Shown: in pieces, positions 30,777 through 40,178 of the stretch
Layout: each line of letters begins with the position of its first letter
Numbering within the stretch: position 1 is the first letter of the stretch
DNA from: an uncultured Cytophagales bacterium
GTDB lineage: Bacteria > Bacteroidota > Bacteroidia > Cytophagales > UBA9547
DNA length: 64,000 nucleotides
Assembly (NCBI GenBank): GCA_945957555.1
Contig: CAMFLX010000002.1
Location: 1 to 64,000, forward strand
Direction: 5' to 3'
Made by a program: the position numbers and the translations under genes
Notes under the pieces: generated by a model
The model's database searches: none
The model's input: the letters and a program-made list of their open reading frames with translations, nothing else
What the model was told of the DNA's origin: nothing

Positions 30777-31859
30777 CTAACATATCTTGCTCAAACAATC
30801 GGCCAATTTCTCAACTTGTTCCACGCTAGTTCCTGGAAAATTGGCGATCCTTAACTGGGTATCCTTGTATTTGGCATACCCAGACCCTACTTGCATTCCT
30901 ACTTCAGACAGCACCTTGTTGACTTCAGATGGCAATATTTTGGTGTTTGCAACCACAACTGTTTTAGAGCTGTATTCGTAATTTTTAACAAAAGGTTCAA
31001 AAACCGAACTTTTTATTATAGTGTTATAGAGGATATCTGCTTTTGTATCAGTTTCTTTCCTGATGGTATCGACACCTCTCTTGAGCATATCCTCCCCTAC
31101 CTTGGCCAGTAAATAAATCCCCAAAACATTTGGTGTCTCAGGTGTCTGGTTGACCTTTGCCTTGCTCAATAAAGAAGGCAGATTATGATAGCTTCCAATG
31201 CTCTTTCCTTTTTGTTGAAGCGCAATGGATCTGTCGATACATTTGTCACTAACCACCCAAACTCCTAAACCTGCTGGTAAGCCAAAGCCCTTTTGAACTG
31301 AAAAAAGCAATGTATCTAACTGTGACCAGTCATATTTAGGATAAGGCACTGAAGAAACCGAATCCACTGCAATGATCGCATTGGGATTGTTCTGCCTGAT
31401 ATACTTGATATCGTCTACCACCAACGAAACGCCAGAACTTGTTTCGTTATGAGTCAAACAGATCATTTCTGTACCAGCAGGCACTTCTACTGTCTTCAGA
31501 TCGAAGCCTTCCCCAAAAGGCACCTCTAATGCTTTGGCATTTTTTTTCAGCTCTAGAGCGGTTTCAAAATATCTTTTTGAAAACGAGCCATTCACCAGGT
31601 GAAAAGTACTTTCCTCCACCAAGTTCTCCAAGGTGCGATCCCATATTTCAGTAGCTGAACCTGTGAAGAAAATATGAAAATTGGCTGGCAAACCCAATAA
31701 AGCTCTTACATTCGACACTGCAGCTTCATGAATTGCCTCATATTTCTTACTTCTGTGTGATATCGCACATACATCGTCTTCCAATGCCTTATGAATATGT
31801 TGAGGAACTGTAGGATAAAGACCTGTAGGACCGGGGGTAAAGTATATTTTATTGCTCAT
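30777..31859 (-). CDS. Class V aminotransferase (SerC/alanine-glyoxylate aminotransferase-like)
   Basis: 'YFTPGPTGLYPTVPQHI', 'FTGSATEIWDRTLENL', 'SVQKGFGLPAGLGVWVVS' PLP-lysine context. Confidence 0.85.
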   Translation of the reverse strand: MSNKIYFTPGPTGLYPTVPQHIHKALEDDVCAISHRSKKYEAIHEAAVSNVRALLGLPANFHIFFTGSATEIWDRTLENLVEESTFHLVNGSFSKRYFETALELKKNAKALEVPFGEGFDLKTVEVPAGTEMICLTHNETSSGVSLVVDDIKYIRQNNPNAIIAVDSVSSVPYPKYDWSQLDTLLFSVQKGFGLPAGLGVWVVSDKCIDRSIALQQKGKSIGSYHNLPSLLSKAKVNQTPETPNVLGIYLLAKVGEDMLKRGVDTIRKETDTKADILYNTIIKSSVFEPFVKNYEYSSKTVVVANTKILPSEVNKVLSEVGMQVGSGYAKYKDTQLRIANFPGTSVEQVEKLADCLSKIC

Positions 31860-31985
31860 GTTTTCATCAATTGAATTCCAAAAATCGCTCTTAAATATTT
31901 ATTTTACAAACGCCAATCTTAAAGATTTTCATAATAGTGATGTTTTTCATACTTTTACAAGTCTAATATTTAAATACTTTTAATA

Positions 31986-33923
31986 ATGACCAAAACGCTT
32001 CGTTTTGCTTTTACATTAGGGATTGGGATTTTACTTATAAATTCTTGTAACACAGCCGCCAGATATACAAAAAAAGGAAACAAAAAATTTGCAATGGGTG
32101 AATACGATTTTGCCTTGCAAAATTATCAAAGCGCGCTCTCCAAAGGTGGTAATAAAGGATATTTAAATTATAAAATTGGTGAATCATTCCGACTTTCAAA
32201 TAGGCTTACAGAAGCTGTAAGTTACTATGGTAAAGCTATTGAAGAAAATCCGAAACTTGACACTGCTCTTTTTTATTACGCCTTAGGACTCAAATGGGAA
32301 GGCAACTACGAACAAGCCAAGACCCGAATGGGTGAATACCTAGAAAAGGGCCGCAACTATGAATTTAAAAATAGAGCTCAACAGGAGCTCAATAATTTGG
32401 CCCTTTGGGAAGAAATTTATAAAAAACAGACTGGTTATAAGATCAAAAATGCTGATTATTTAAACACCCCAGGAGCTGACTATGGCGTGGTTCAATATGA
32501 CGATCGATCGATAGTCTTCTCGTCATCAAGAAACATGTCAAAGCTCTACAGGGCTACTCAAACGGGTTTTTTAGACTTGTTCAAATACACGTTTGATGGT
32601 TTCTCGCAGAATTCCGGCCAAGCTATACCTTTTCCAAAACCCATTTATGCAGAAGATACACATGAAGCCTCTGCAACCTTCAACTCAGAAGGCACAATGA
32701 TGATTTTTGCCAAAAGTAATGATGGTAGCAAAAAGGGCAGGAAAGAGTGTGACTTGTATGTGACTTATTTCAGGGCTGGAACTTGGAGCGAACCCAAACT
32801 CATGAATCTCAACACTAAAACATCTTGGACCTCGACACCAATGCTGTCTCCAGATGATAAAACACTGTACTTTGCCTCAGACAGAAAAGGTGGTTATGGA
32901 GGGATTGATCTTTACAAAGCTACATGGGGGGATACCTCTTGGACGAATGTAACAAACCTTGGCCCTAAAATAAATACCATAGGCAATGAAATGTTTCCGT
33001 ATCTAGCAAGAAACGGAAAGTTCTATTTTGCATCAGACGGACAGCCTGGCCTAGGAGGGCTAGACATTTTCAGAACTACAAGAGACTCAAGTACAGGAAT
33101 GTTAAATATCGAGAATCTCGGACAGCCTATGAACTCTACCTTTGACGATTTCTCACTCTATTTTACAAACGATTCCTTGGGATATTTTTCCAGTAACAGA
33201 CCCAATGGTAAAGGAGATGACGACATCTATGACTTCAAATACAAACCTTTGTACATTGTCAATTTCTTCCTCGATGGTGCAACGTTCTATAAAAACGATA
33301 CCAACGAGATTGCGTTAGATTCTGTGAGAATCAAAATCTTCAAAGGTGATAGTTTGGTATTGGACACCCTCAGCGGAAAAGGATTGTTTACTACCAAATT
33401 ACAAAAAGACACCGACTATAAAATCGTTGCCACCAAAGATAATTTCTTTACTAAAGAGCAGATCTTCAGCACAAAAGGCAAAACGCCAAGTCGCAAAGAA
33501 CTTAAAGAAGGGGTAAACAATATTCGTCTGAGCACCAAACTTTTGTTGGAACAAATTATTCTTGATAAGGATATCGTTATTGACAATATATACTATGACT
33601 ACAAACAGTGGAATATTCGCGATGATGCGGCAAAAGAACTGGACAAAGTTGTGAAACTACTCATAGACAATCCTGGTATTACCATAGAGCTGAGCTCTCA
33701 TACAGACAGTCGAGGCAATGATGAAGGCAATATGAAGCTTTCTCAAGCTCGTGCTGAGTCAGCTGTTGCATACATCATCTCCAAAGGAATTACTAAAGAA
33801 CGAATCACAGCTAAAGGTTATGGAGAGACTGATCCTTTGATCAAAGAAGAGAAATCAGAAGAAGATTACCAAAGAAACAGACGTACGGAGTTTAAGGTAA
33901 CTAAAATCATCAAGATCAAATAA
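31986..33923 (+). CDS. OmpA-family protein with TPR, WD40-like (PD40) propeller and C-terminal OmpA domain; PorE-like T9SS component
   Basis: Lipobox LINSC; TPR N-term; 'PMLSPDDKTLYFASDRKGGYGGIDLY'; CRD-like; C-term 'IELSSHTDSRGNDEGNMKLSQARAESAVAYIISKGI'. Confidence 0.85.
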   Translation: MTKTLRFAFTLGIGILLINSCNTAARYTKKGNKKFAMGEYDFALQNYQSALSKGGNKGYLNYKIGESFRLSNRLTEAVSYYGKAIEENPKLDTALFYYALGLKWEGNYEQAKTRMGEYLEKGRNYEFKNRAQQELNNLALWEEIYKKQTGYKIKNADYLNTPGADYGVVQYDDRSIVFSSSRNMSKLYRATQTGFLDLFKYTFDGFSQNSGQAIPFPKPIYAEDTHEASATFNSEGTMMIFAKSNDGSKKGRKECDLYVTYFRAGTWSEPKLMNLNTKTSWTSTPMLSPDDKTLYFASDRKGGYGGIDLYKATWGDTSWTNVTNLGPKINTIGNEMFPYLARNGKFYFASDGQPGLGGLDIFRTTRDSSTGMLNIENLGQPMNSTFDDFSLYFTNDSLGYFSSNRPNGKGDDDIYDFKYKPLYIVNFFLDGATFYKNDTNEIALDSVRIKIFKGDSLVLDTLSGKGLFTTKLQKDTDYKIVATKDNFFTKEQIFSTKGKTPSRKELKEGVNNIRLSTKLLLEQIILDKDIVIDNIYYDYKQWNIRDDAAKELDKVVKLLIDNPGITIELSSHTDSRGNDEGNMKLSQARAESAVAYIISKGITKERITAKGYGETDPLIKEEKSEEDYQRNRRTEFKVTKIIKIK

Positions 33924-33953
33924 TCAAAACATCACTCATTAAACAATCTATAA

Positions 33954-34367
33954 ATGGCAACATCAAAAGTCATCTATCAAGGCGAATTACGCACAACAGC
34001 AACACATTTGGCATCAGGAGAATCGATCCTTACCGATGCTCCCGTAGATAATCAGGGCAAAGGTGAAGCTTTTTCGCCAACCGATCTTACGGCTACTTCT
34101 TTAGCTGCTTGTATCATCACGACTATGGGTATCTATGCCAAAAGAGAGAATATGGACGTACAGCTTGAGCATACAGAGCTAGAGGTCACAAAAGTGATGA
34201 GCAAAGAACCACCAAGAAGAATTGCAGAGATTCACATTACCATAACTTTCAAAGACAAAAACATTTCCGAGCACCACAAAACGGTGTTGGAGAGAGTAGC
34301 ACATACTTGTCCCGTAGCGATAAGCCTACACCCCGACCTTAAACAAGTAATTAACTTTGTTTGGTAG
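33954..34367 (+). CDS. OsmC family protein
   Basis: 'FSPTDLTATSLAACIITTMGIYAKRENMD', 'HTCPVAISLHPDL'. Confidence 0.93.
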   Translation: MATSKVIYQGELRTTATHLASGESILTDAPVDNQGKGEAFSPTDLTATSLAACIITTMGIYAKRENMDVQLEHTELEVTKVMSKEPPRRIAEIHITITFKDKNISEHHKTVLERVAHTCPVAISLHPDLKQVINFVW

Positions 34368-34400
34368 TAGACAGTCTGGTATCCTTTACATTATTCTACT

Positions 34401-34862
34401 ATGATACTCAAGCAACTACTTCTTAAACAAATTGACTATGAACGTTGGGCCAATGAAATAGTACTTCAGGCACTTCAAGAAGCTCGCGAAACAGAAGGTA
34501 GAGCTGTTGATCTCTTTGGCCACTTATTGGCCTTAGGACAAATCTGGCTTGATCGAGCACATGGTAGACCTTTACAATTGGGTATGTGGGATATCAAAAC
34601 CCTTGAAGAATGTCAAACACTGATTACAAAAAACATACAGGAGTGGGTAGCTTATTTAGAAAGCAAAACAGAAGAGGAATTGGAAACTTATGTGGAGATC
34701 AGCTTTTTTGGCAGTCCCAAAAGCATAAGTATTCTTGATGGCGTAAGTACCTTGCTCAACCACTCAAGTTACCATAGGGGCCAGATCATTCAATTGCTGA
34801 AAGGCAAATTAGAAAAACTACCACTCACTACTTATATAGCATACGCAGTGGAACACCCGTAA
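34401..34862 (+). CDS. DinB family protein
   Basis: 'LLKQIDYERWANEIVLQAL...LLNHSSYHRGQIIQLLK' DinB metal-binding His. Confidence 0.88.
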   Translation: MILKQLLLKQIDYERWANEIVLQALQEARETEGRAVDLFGHLLALGQIWLDRAHGRPLQLGMWDIKTLEECQTLITKNIQEWVAYLESKTEEELETYVEISFFGSPKSISILDGVSTLLNHSSYHRGQIIQLLKGKLEKLPLTTYIAYAVEHP

Positions 34863-34887
34863 AATCATTTCAATAATATTCTATTTT

Positions 34888-34923
34888 GAAATCAGCCCAG
34901 ATGGATTCATCTGGGCTGATTTC
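34888..34923. terminator. Bidirectional terminator between convergent DinB genes
   Basis: gaaatcagcccagatg-gatt-catctgggctgatttc, perfect 16-bp stem. Confidence 0.85.
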
Positions 34924-34924
34924 T

Positions 34925-35419
34925 TTAAAATGATTCATCAGCACTGGGGCCATAACATCCTGGAATTTTTACATCCAAAAGCCTTAGGTAAACGCCCAGC
35001 TGTGCCCTATGGTGGATCGTTTGGCAAAGCGACATGTGGATGACGTCGTATTTGGGTTCAGTACTATAAATCGTAGCACCGCTACGCAGACTCCAAGGGC
35101 GGTCAAGGTCCACGCCTTCACCCATGGCCAAGTGTTTTCTTGCATCTTCTAGGCTTCTTTCAAAGTACGCCAAAAGCTCCTCTGTGTTTTTTATATCTTC
35201 CACCTGATATGGATTCTTTTCAAAATCCAGCTCGTCTGTGGTTAGCACCATACCTATCCAAGTGGGAAGTTCGGCTATATGAGCAGCCAGTCTTTTAACC
35301 GTCATACTTTTGGGGTGGGGCTGCCATTCAAATTTGTGACTGGGTACACAGGCCAGCATTTTACGAGTTGCAACTGCTTCTTGTTCAAGTTCTTTGGTGA
35401 ATGTCTGTATGGGTGTCAT
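34925..35419 (-). CDS. DinB family protein
   Basis: 'MTPIQTFTKELEQEAVATRKMLACVPSHKFEWQPHPKSMTVKRLAAHIAELP', 'HHRAQLGVYLRLLD'. Confidence 0.9.
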   Translation of the reverse strand: MTPIQTFTKELEQEAVATRKMLACVPSHKFEWQPHPKSMTVKRLAAHIAELPTWIGMVLTTDELDFEKNPYQVEDIKNTEELLAYFERSLEDARKHLAMGEGVDLDRPWSLRSGATIYSTEPKYDVIHMSLCQTIHHRAQLGVYLRLLDVKIPGCYGPSADESF

Positions 35420-35494
35420 TGTCTTTGATTTTTAATTACTATGCAAAGAAAATCATGACGAGTGACAGCTGTTTGTCAGTATTAATTAAATAAT

Positions 35495-36433
35495 TTAAAG
35501 TTTTTTCAAAATATTTTCGCCGAGCTCCCGCACCTTGTTTTTAACAGACTCTGGCTTCACGATTTCGGCAATATCTCCAAAAACCATGTACCATCTGGCA
35601 AAGCCTTCCACAGAACCCGACAGAAAATTCATTTCCACGACATCGTCCCGCAACTCTTGTGACATAAAACCATGATAATATTTTTGGTCCCCCATGTGCT
35701 TATACATGTCTTTACGAACCCTGACCACTATTTCGACAAGCTCTTTTTCATGAGCAAACTTATCTAAAAAACTTTGTAATGGGGGATGGTTCTTTTGAAA
35801 AGATTGTGAAGTCGCCTGGATCTTGGAAATCCGATCGAGCCTAAAATCTCTGTAGTCCTTTCTAAGCAGGCAGTAAGCGATGAGATGCCAATTCTCGCCC
35901 AAATGAAACACACCGACAGGCTCTACACTACGCTCGCTATGCTCTTGAGAGTGGTTGGCGAAGTAATCGATACGCAGGACTGTTTTGTCGGTAATGCTTT
36001 TGAGAATCGCCTGTAGAGGAATCTTGTTGTTTTCGGGCAAATAGGTATTGGGCAATACAGCGATCTGGCTCTCCACCTCTTCTATATAATCTTTCTCAGC
36101 GCTGCGCAACACAGCTCTGATTTTATACATAGCGGCTTTATAGTCCTTATTAAGTGAGTAATCGGTGAAGCGATCCATAAGCTTTTCCGCTGTAATGAAC
36201 GTAAGTGCTTCCTCTTTGGAAAACATGACGGGCGGCAACCGATAACCATCCATCATAGAATAGCCCACCCCCACCTCACTCACTATAGGCAGACCAGCCT
36301 CTTCCAAAGAGCGAATGTCGCGATAGATGGTGCGCAAGCTCACCTCAAACCGATCGGCGATCTCTTGTGCGGTAACTACTCTTTTGGATTGCAACTGTAT
36401 GAAAATGGCAATAATACGGTCAAAACGATTCAT
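35495..36433 (-). CDS. YafY-type HTH + WYL domain transcriptional regulator
   Basis: 'MNRFDRIIAIFIQLQSKRVVTAQEIADRFEVSLRTIYRDIRSLEEAGLPIVSEVGVGY' HTH and WYL domain. Confidence 0.93.
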   Translation of the reverse strand: MNRFDRIIAIFIQLQSKRVVTAQEIADRFEVSLRTIYRDIRSLEEAGLPIVSEVGVGYSMMDGYRLPPVMFSKEEALTFITAEKLMDRFTDYSLNKDYKAAMYKIRAVLRSAEKDYIEEVESQIAVLPNTYLPENNKIPLQAILKSITDKTVLRIDYFANHSQEHSERSVEPVGVFHLGENWHLIAYCLLRKDYRDFRLDRISKIQATSQSFQKNHPPLQSFLDKFAHEKELVEIVVRVRKDMYKHMGDQKYYHGFMSQELRDDVVEMNFLSGSVEGFARWYMVFGDIAEIVKPESVKNKVRELGENILKKL

Positions 36434-36448
36434 AATCTTTTCTAGTGT

Positions 36449-36494
36449 AACGTTTTACGTATGACGTTGTACATGTGATGTCATACGTGTAAAG
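36449..36494. promoter_or_regulatory. ACGT-rich inverted-repeat cluster upstream of the WYL regulator (operator candidate)
   Basis: aACGTtttACGTatgACGTtgtacatgtgatgtcatACGTgtaaagtctttac; 9-bp IR acgtatgac (36457-36465)/gtcatacgt (36480-36488). Confidence 0.4.
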
Positions 36495-36611
36495 TCTTTA
36501 CTCGCTACTGTATACTGAGTACCGAAAACTGTCAACCCTAACGTATTTCCAGCCAGCCCTTGACCTTGCAGCCGAGGTTTTCATAGCTATGCTAACGATC
36601 TATCTGCTACA

Positions 36612-36860
36612 CAATCCCCATCTCAGAGATCGCATCACGACAACTGTGCGGACGATCCCCAGTTGTCATGGTCTTATGCAGATGACTCGTGATTCAATAC
36701 CCATCTCAGAGATCGCATCACGACAACCGTGCGGACGATCCCCAGTTGTCATGGTCTTATGCAGATGACTCGTGATTCAATACCCATCTCAGGGATCGCA
36801 TCACGACAACCGTGCGGACGATCCCCAGTCGTCGTGGTCTTATGCAGACGGCTCCAGATT
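36612..36860. repeat. Three tandem copies of an 83-bp repeat plus a short start of a fourth
   Basis: Copies begin at 36612, 36695, 36778 (caatMcccatctcagRgatcgcatcacgacaac...); fourth partial at 36861 (caatcccca). Confidence 0.97.
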
Positions 36861-37354
36861 CAATCCCCAAAATTCAACTTTTGCATAAACTTTCTGCCCT
36901 CTGCCAAGTTCCGCAATGTATTTACTATTCTATCCACTTTGGTTTCTTCAGTTTTGGCAGCATAGATCCAGTCTATGTAGTACCTCTGTTCGCTTTGACT
37001 TAACTTCTCGAAAAAGGCCTTTGCTGGCTCGTCATCATCGAGACAAAGGAGAAACTCTTCTGGAATTTCTTTGGTGGAGTGATCCAGGTACAGAACGACG
37101 TGTACAGTATCTCCTTCCTTTTTATTGATTTTCTTCCTGATCTCTGCTCTTACAGGTAAAAACAGTCGACCATCGCCCATGGGCATGAGCTTATATGCCT
37201 TGAGTTCAAATGTGTCTATAAAACCACATACTTGCACCCAGCCAAATTTGGCACGCTTGTCGGGTGCAATTTCTTCTATGGCCACATAAGTCCAACCACC
37301 TTTGCCTGGTATTTTCTGCATTATATATTCCTTATCTACAAGTGGTGATTGCAT
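36860..37354 (-). CDS. DUF1905 / YdeI (bacteriocin-protection-like) domain protein
   Basis: 'KGGWTYVAIEEIAPDKRAKFGWVQVCGFIDTFELKAYKLMPMGDGRLFLPVRAEIRKKINKKEGDTV', C-term YdeI/OmpD-like. Confidence 0.88.
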   Translation of the reverse strand: MQSPLVDKEYIMQKIPGKGGWTYVAIEEIAPDKRAKFGWVQVCGFIDTFELKAYKLMPMGDGRLFLPVRAEIRKKINKKEGDTVHVVLYLDHSTKEIPEEFLLCLDDDEPAKAFFEKLSQSEQRYYIDWIYAAKTEETKVDRIVNTLRNLAEGRKFMQKLNFGD

Positions 37355-37389
37355 ACCAGTTTCATATTACTCAAAAATACATATTTAAA

Positions 37390-38154
37390 CTAAACCCTAG
37401 TCAACCAATCCAGATAAGCCTGCACTTTGGTCTTGCTAATGAGGATTTCTTCTTCAAAAGGAACGACCAGTTTGATAAGCAGTTTCCTGTTCAAATGCTG
37501 AATGGTTTCTGCGATGGCTTTACTGTGAATCAGATGTTGCCTATTGCCCCTAAAAAACTGAATCCCACAACAAGCCTCCAGCTGCTCCATGGTTTTGTCT
37601 ACCGTAAACACCTTGCCCGTAAGTGTAAGCAAGTGGGTGATCTCATGCTTCATAAAAAAGATGGCTACTTCCGTGATCTTGATTGGAATAATCTTGTCTT
37701 TATGATAAACCAATAGTGAAGTAATATTACTATGCGCAGGCAACTGCTTGAGAAATAGATGTAATTTATCTATTTGTTGCAGGTTTAGACTGAAATTATT
37801 CTTGAGATTTTCGTATTTCTTGAGTGCTTCGACTATCGCCTTTTGTGAGAAAGGTTTTAAAACATAATCTATCCCATTTGCTTTGATTGCCTCTAGTGCG
37901 TACTCATTGTATGCCGTACAAAATATAACTGGAGTGGTCAGTGCAATTTGTTTGTAGATTTCAAAACTAAGGCCATCTTGTAACTGAATATCGCTAAAAA
38001 TCAAGTCCACTTTCTCTCCTTTGGCAAAGAACTCCAAAGCTGCTTTCAACGAGGGAATCCTTGCCACAACATTTACATCGGGTTGTATCTGCTTTAATGT
38101 ATCTGCCAAGTCTTCGGCAGTAAGCTCTTCATCTTCAATGATCACTATGTTCAT
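37390..38154 (-). CDS. LytTR-family response regulator
   Basis: Receiver (IIEDEELTAEDL, LIFSDIQLQDG, KPFSQKAI) + LytTR DNA-binding domain. Confidence 0.95.
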   Translation of the reverse strand: MNIVIIEDEELTAEDLADTLKQIQPDVNVVARIPSLKAALEFFAKGEKVDLIFSDIQLQDGLSFEIYKQIALTTPVIFCTAYNEYALEAIKANGIDYVLKPFSQKAIVEALKKYENLKNNFSLNLQQIDKLHLFLKQLPAHSNITSLLVYHKDKIIPIKITEVAIFFMKHEITHLLTLTGKVFTVDKTMEQLEACCGIQFFRGNRQHLIHSKAIAETIQHLNRKLLIKLVVPFEEEILISKTKVQAYLDWLTRV

Positions 38155-39166
38155 CTACAAAGGGTGTTAAAGTGATTATAAATTCGGAAGCAGTTTTGGA
38201 AACGACTACTTCTTGCCCTCCCAACAGTAGAAAACGTTCGTTGAGATTGGCGAGGCCAGTTCCTGAACTATTCACATTGGAGAGTGACTTTGCTTGTATA
38301 TTGTTCTTAATGGAAAGTGTGCCATTATCGTCTTGGATCAAGACAATGTAAATGGGCTCTTCCTTGGATACAATATTATGCTTGAGGATATTCTCAAACA
38401 AAGTCTGAATACTTAGAATAGGCACTGCTCTAGTCTTTATGTATTCATCTGTAAGCTTATTGTCCAAAAAAATGCTTCCCGAAAAACGTATTTTTTGAAT
38501 ATCCAGATAATTAAATGCAATCAAGAGATCTTCTTCCAAGGCATTAGTTGCTCTTTTATTGGCTTCTATTGAGGCCCTCAAAAAATCAGACAACTTAAGT
38601 ACATATTCCTCCGCATCTTGAGGGTTTCTTTTGATGAGTGTTTTCAAGGTACTCAAAGCATTGAACAAAAAATGTGGATGCAACTGATTTTTGAGGTTTT
38701 GATATTTGGCATTCATATTTTGATATCTAAGAGCTGCCACTTCTCTTGCCATTTGCACGTGTTCGTGGCTCAAGCGAATCAGCGCTTGGACGATCAAGAT
38801 CATACAATTGTTTACTAAACCCACTAAAAACATAACAATAAAAGGGGGGATCTTCTTAATTGCCGTACCACGCCATGGCTTGAAATATTCTAAGAAAGTA
38901 AAACGCATAATGGTGATAAAACTCAGCACAATTACAAACGACAAAACAAAAAAAACTTTTTGTTTGCCAAATTTCTGATACAGCTTATAGTTAATCACCC
39001 ACATAGCAGTGAGAGGAAACAAGGCTCCGAGCCAGATCCTTGGAAGCAACTTGAGATCATTGCCCGTGACTATAAAAATTGGAGAGGTGGAGAGCATGGC
39101 CAGCATGGGCACTACCACCAAAGCCGTCTTTATATATATCGATCTATATGCCTTGTCCTGATCCAA
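38135..39166 (-). CDS. LytS-like sensor histidine kinase (His_kinase family)
   Basis: 'LKNQLHPHFLFNALSTLKTLIKRNPQDAEEYVLKLSDFLRASIE'; overlaps the response regulator by 20 bp. Confidence 0.95.
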   Translation of the reverse strand: MDQDKAYRSIYIKTALVVVPMLAMLSTSPIFIVTGNDLKLLPRIWLGALFPLTAMWVINYKLYQKFGKQKVFFVLSFVIVLSFITIMRFTFLEYFKPWRGTAIKKIPPFIVMFLVGLVNNCMILIVQALIRLSHEHVQMAREVAALRYQNMNAKYQNLKNQLHPHFLFNALSTLKTLIKRNPQDAEEYVLKLSDFLRASIEANKRATNALEEDLLIAFNYLDIQKIRFSGSIFLDNKLTDEYIKTRAVPILSIQTLFENILKHNIVSKEEPIYIVLIQDDNGTLSIKNNIQAKSLSNVNSSGTGLANLNERFLLLGGQEVVVSKTASEFIITLTPFVDEHSDH

Positions 39167-39397
39167 ATTAATACTTGTTTAATACAAATTAAATGTATCT
39201 CTTTAACAAAAATACAAACAACATACTGATATACAAATGATTAAAAATATCTGTTAGAAAAAACTGGAAATTCATATTGCTGGCTGCATTTTTTAAAATT
39301 TATATAAAAAATTGAATTCAAAATTTTGCAGGAATTACTTTTCTCATTATCATTGCAGCAATAATTTAATGATTATAATATTAACTAATTAAAAAAA

Positions 39398-40051
39398 ATG
39401 AAAAAAGTAATCTTTTTAGCATCTGTAGTATGCGCTTCCATTTCATCTTTCGCTCGTGACAACGCTTTCCTTTCTCCTAAAGGCAAAGATAAAGGTATCA
39501 TCAGCAGAGGCTTTTATTTAAACTTAGGTGTGGGTATGCCAAGTGGCAAAGGTGATGGAGAAGGTCTTGAAAGAGAATCATTTGGTATCCAACCAAGTTT
39601 GGAAATCGGAAACCAATGGTATTTCTACAATAACGACAAAATTGGTGTCGGCCTTAAGGTAAGTTGGTTTCAATTTGGTTTCAGTTCACACAAAAACACT
39701 GACTCTAAAATAAAGACTTCAACTCTTGATTTGAAATTTTTAAAGTTTGGTCCACAATTCTCTATGGCCTTGAGCGACAATTCAGCTCTAGATTTCTCTG
39801 TAGAAGTAGAACCTACATATTTCATCCAAGGCTATAAGTCTACCGAGTCAAATGTTGATTATTCAGGTGGTGGACTTGGTTTTGGTCTTTTGATTGCTCC
39901 AGGTGCTCGTTTCCGTTACAATAAATTTGCAGTAGGTGTTGATTGTGGATTTGGCAAAGCAACTTTAGTTGGTACTGGTGATCTTGATGGCATGGATTCA
40001 TTTAAAGTAAGCATGTTACAACCACGTTTGTACGCAGGTTTCAAATTCTAA
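39398..40051 (+). CDS. Outer membrane beta-barrel protein
   Basis: Signal peptide MKKVIFLASVVCASISSFA; barrel-like alternating pattern, terminal Phe 'RLYAGFKF'. Confidence 0.8.
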   Translation: MKKVIFLASVVCASISSFARDNAFLSPKGKDKGIISRGFYLNLGVGMPSGKGDGEGLERESFGIQPSLEIGNQWYFYNNDKIGVGLKVSWFQFGFSSHKNTDSKIKTSTLDLKFLKFGPQFSMALSDNSALDFSVEVEPTYFIQGYKSTESNVDYSGGGLGFGLLIAPGARFRYNKFAVGVDCGFGKATLVGTGDLDGMDSFKVSMLQPRLYAGFKF

Positions 40052-40070
40052 GAAATCCAATAATACTATA

Positions 40071-40105
40071 AACAAAAATGGTTGCTTATCGCAACCATTT
40101 TTGTT
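40071..40105 (+). terminator. Intrinsic terminator after the beta-barrel gene
   Basis: aacaaaaatggttgc-ttatc-gcaaccatttttgtt, perfect 15-bp stem with T-run. Confidence 0.88.
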
Positions 40106-40178
40106 TACATAAGGTCTTGATTAAAATACCATTTCGAAATCTCCTAATTTGTTTAGCAACCAGAGTAGAAATTATATT

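Noticed and set aside
34401-35419. Two DinB proteins as a possible DNA-damage/defence pair
   Set aside because: DinB-family proteins are common thiol-dependent enzymes in Bacteroidota; convergent arrangement with a bidirectional terminator argues against an operon.
36612-36860. CRISPR-like array
   Set aside because: The 83-bp units are contiguous with no unique spacers and only three copies; no cas genes nearby.
36729-37003. Plus-strand ORFs across the 83-bp repeats (78 aa and 63 aa)
   Set aside because: Overlap the repeat array and are antisense to the DUF1905 gene; the period is not divisible by 3 and the composition is not protein-like.
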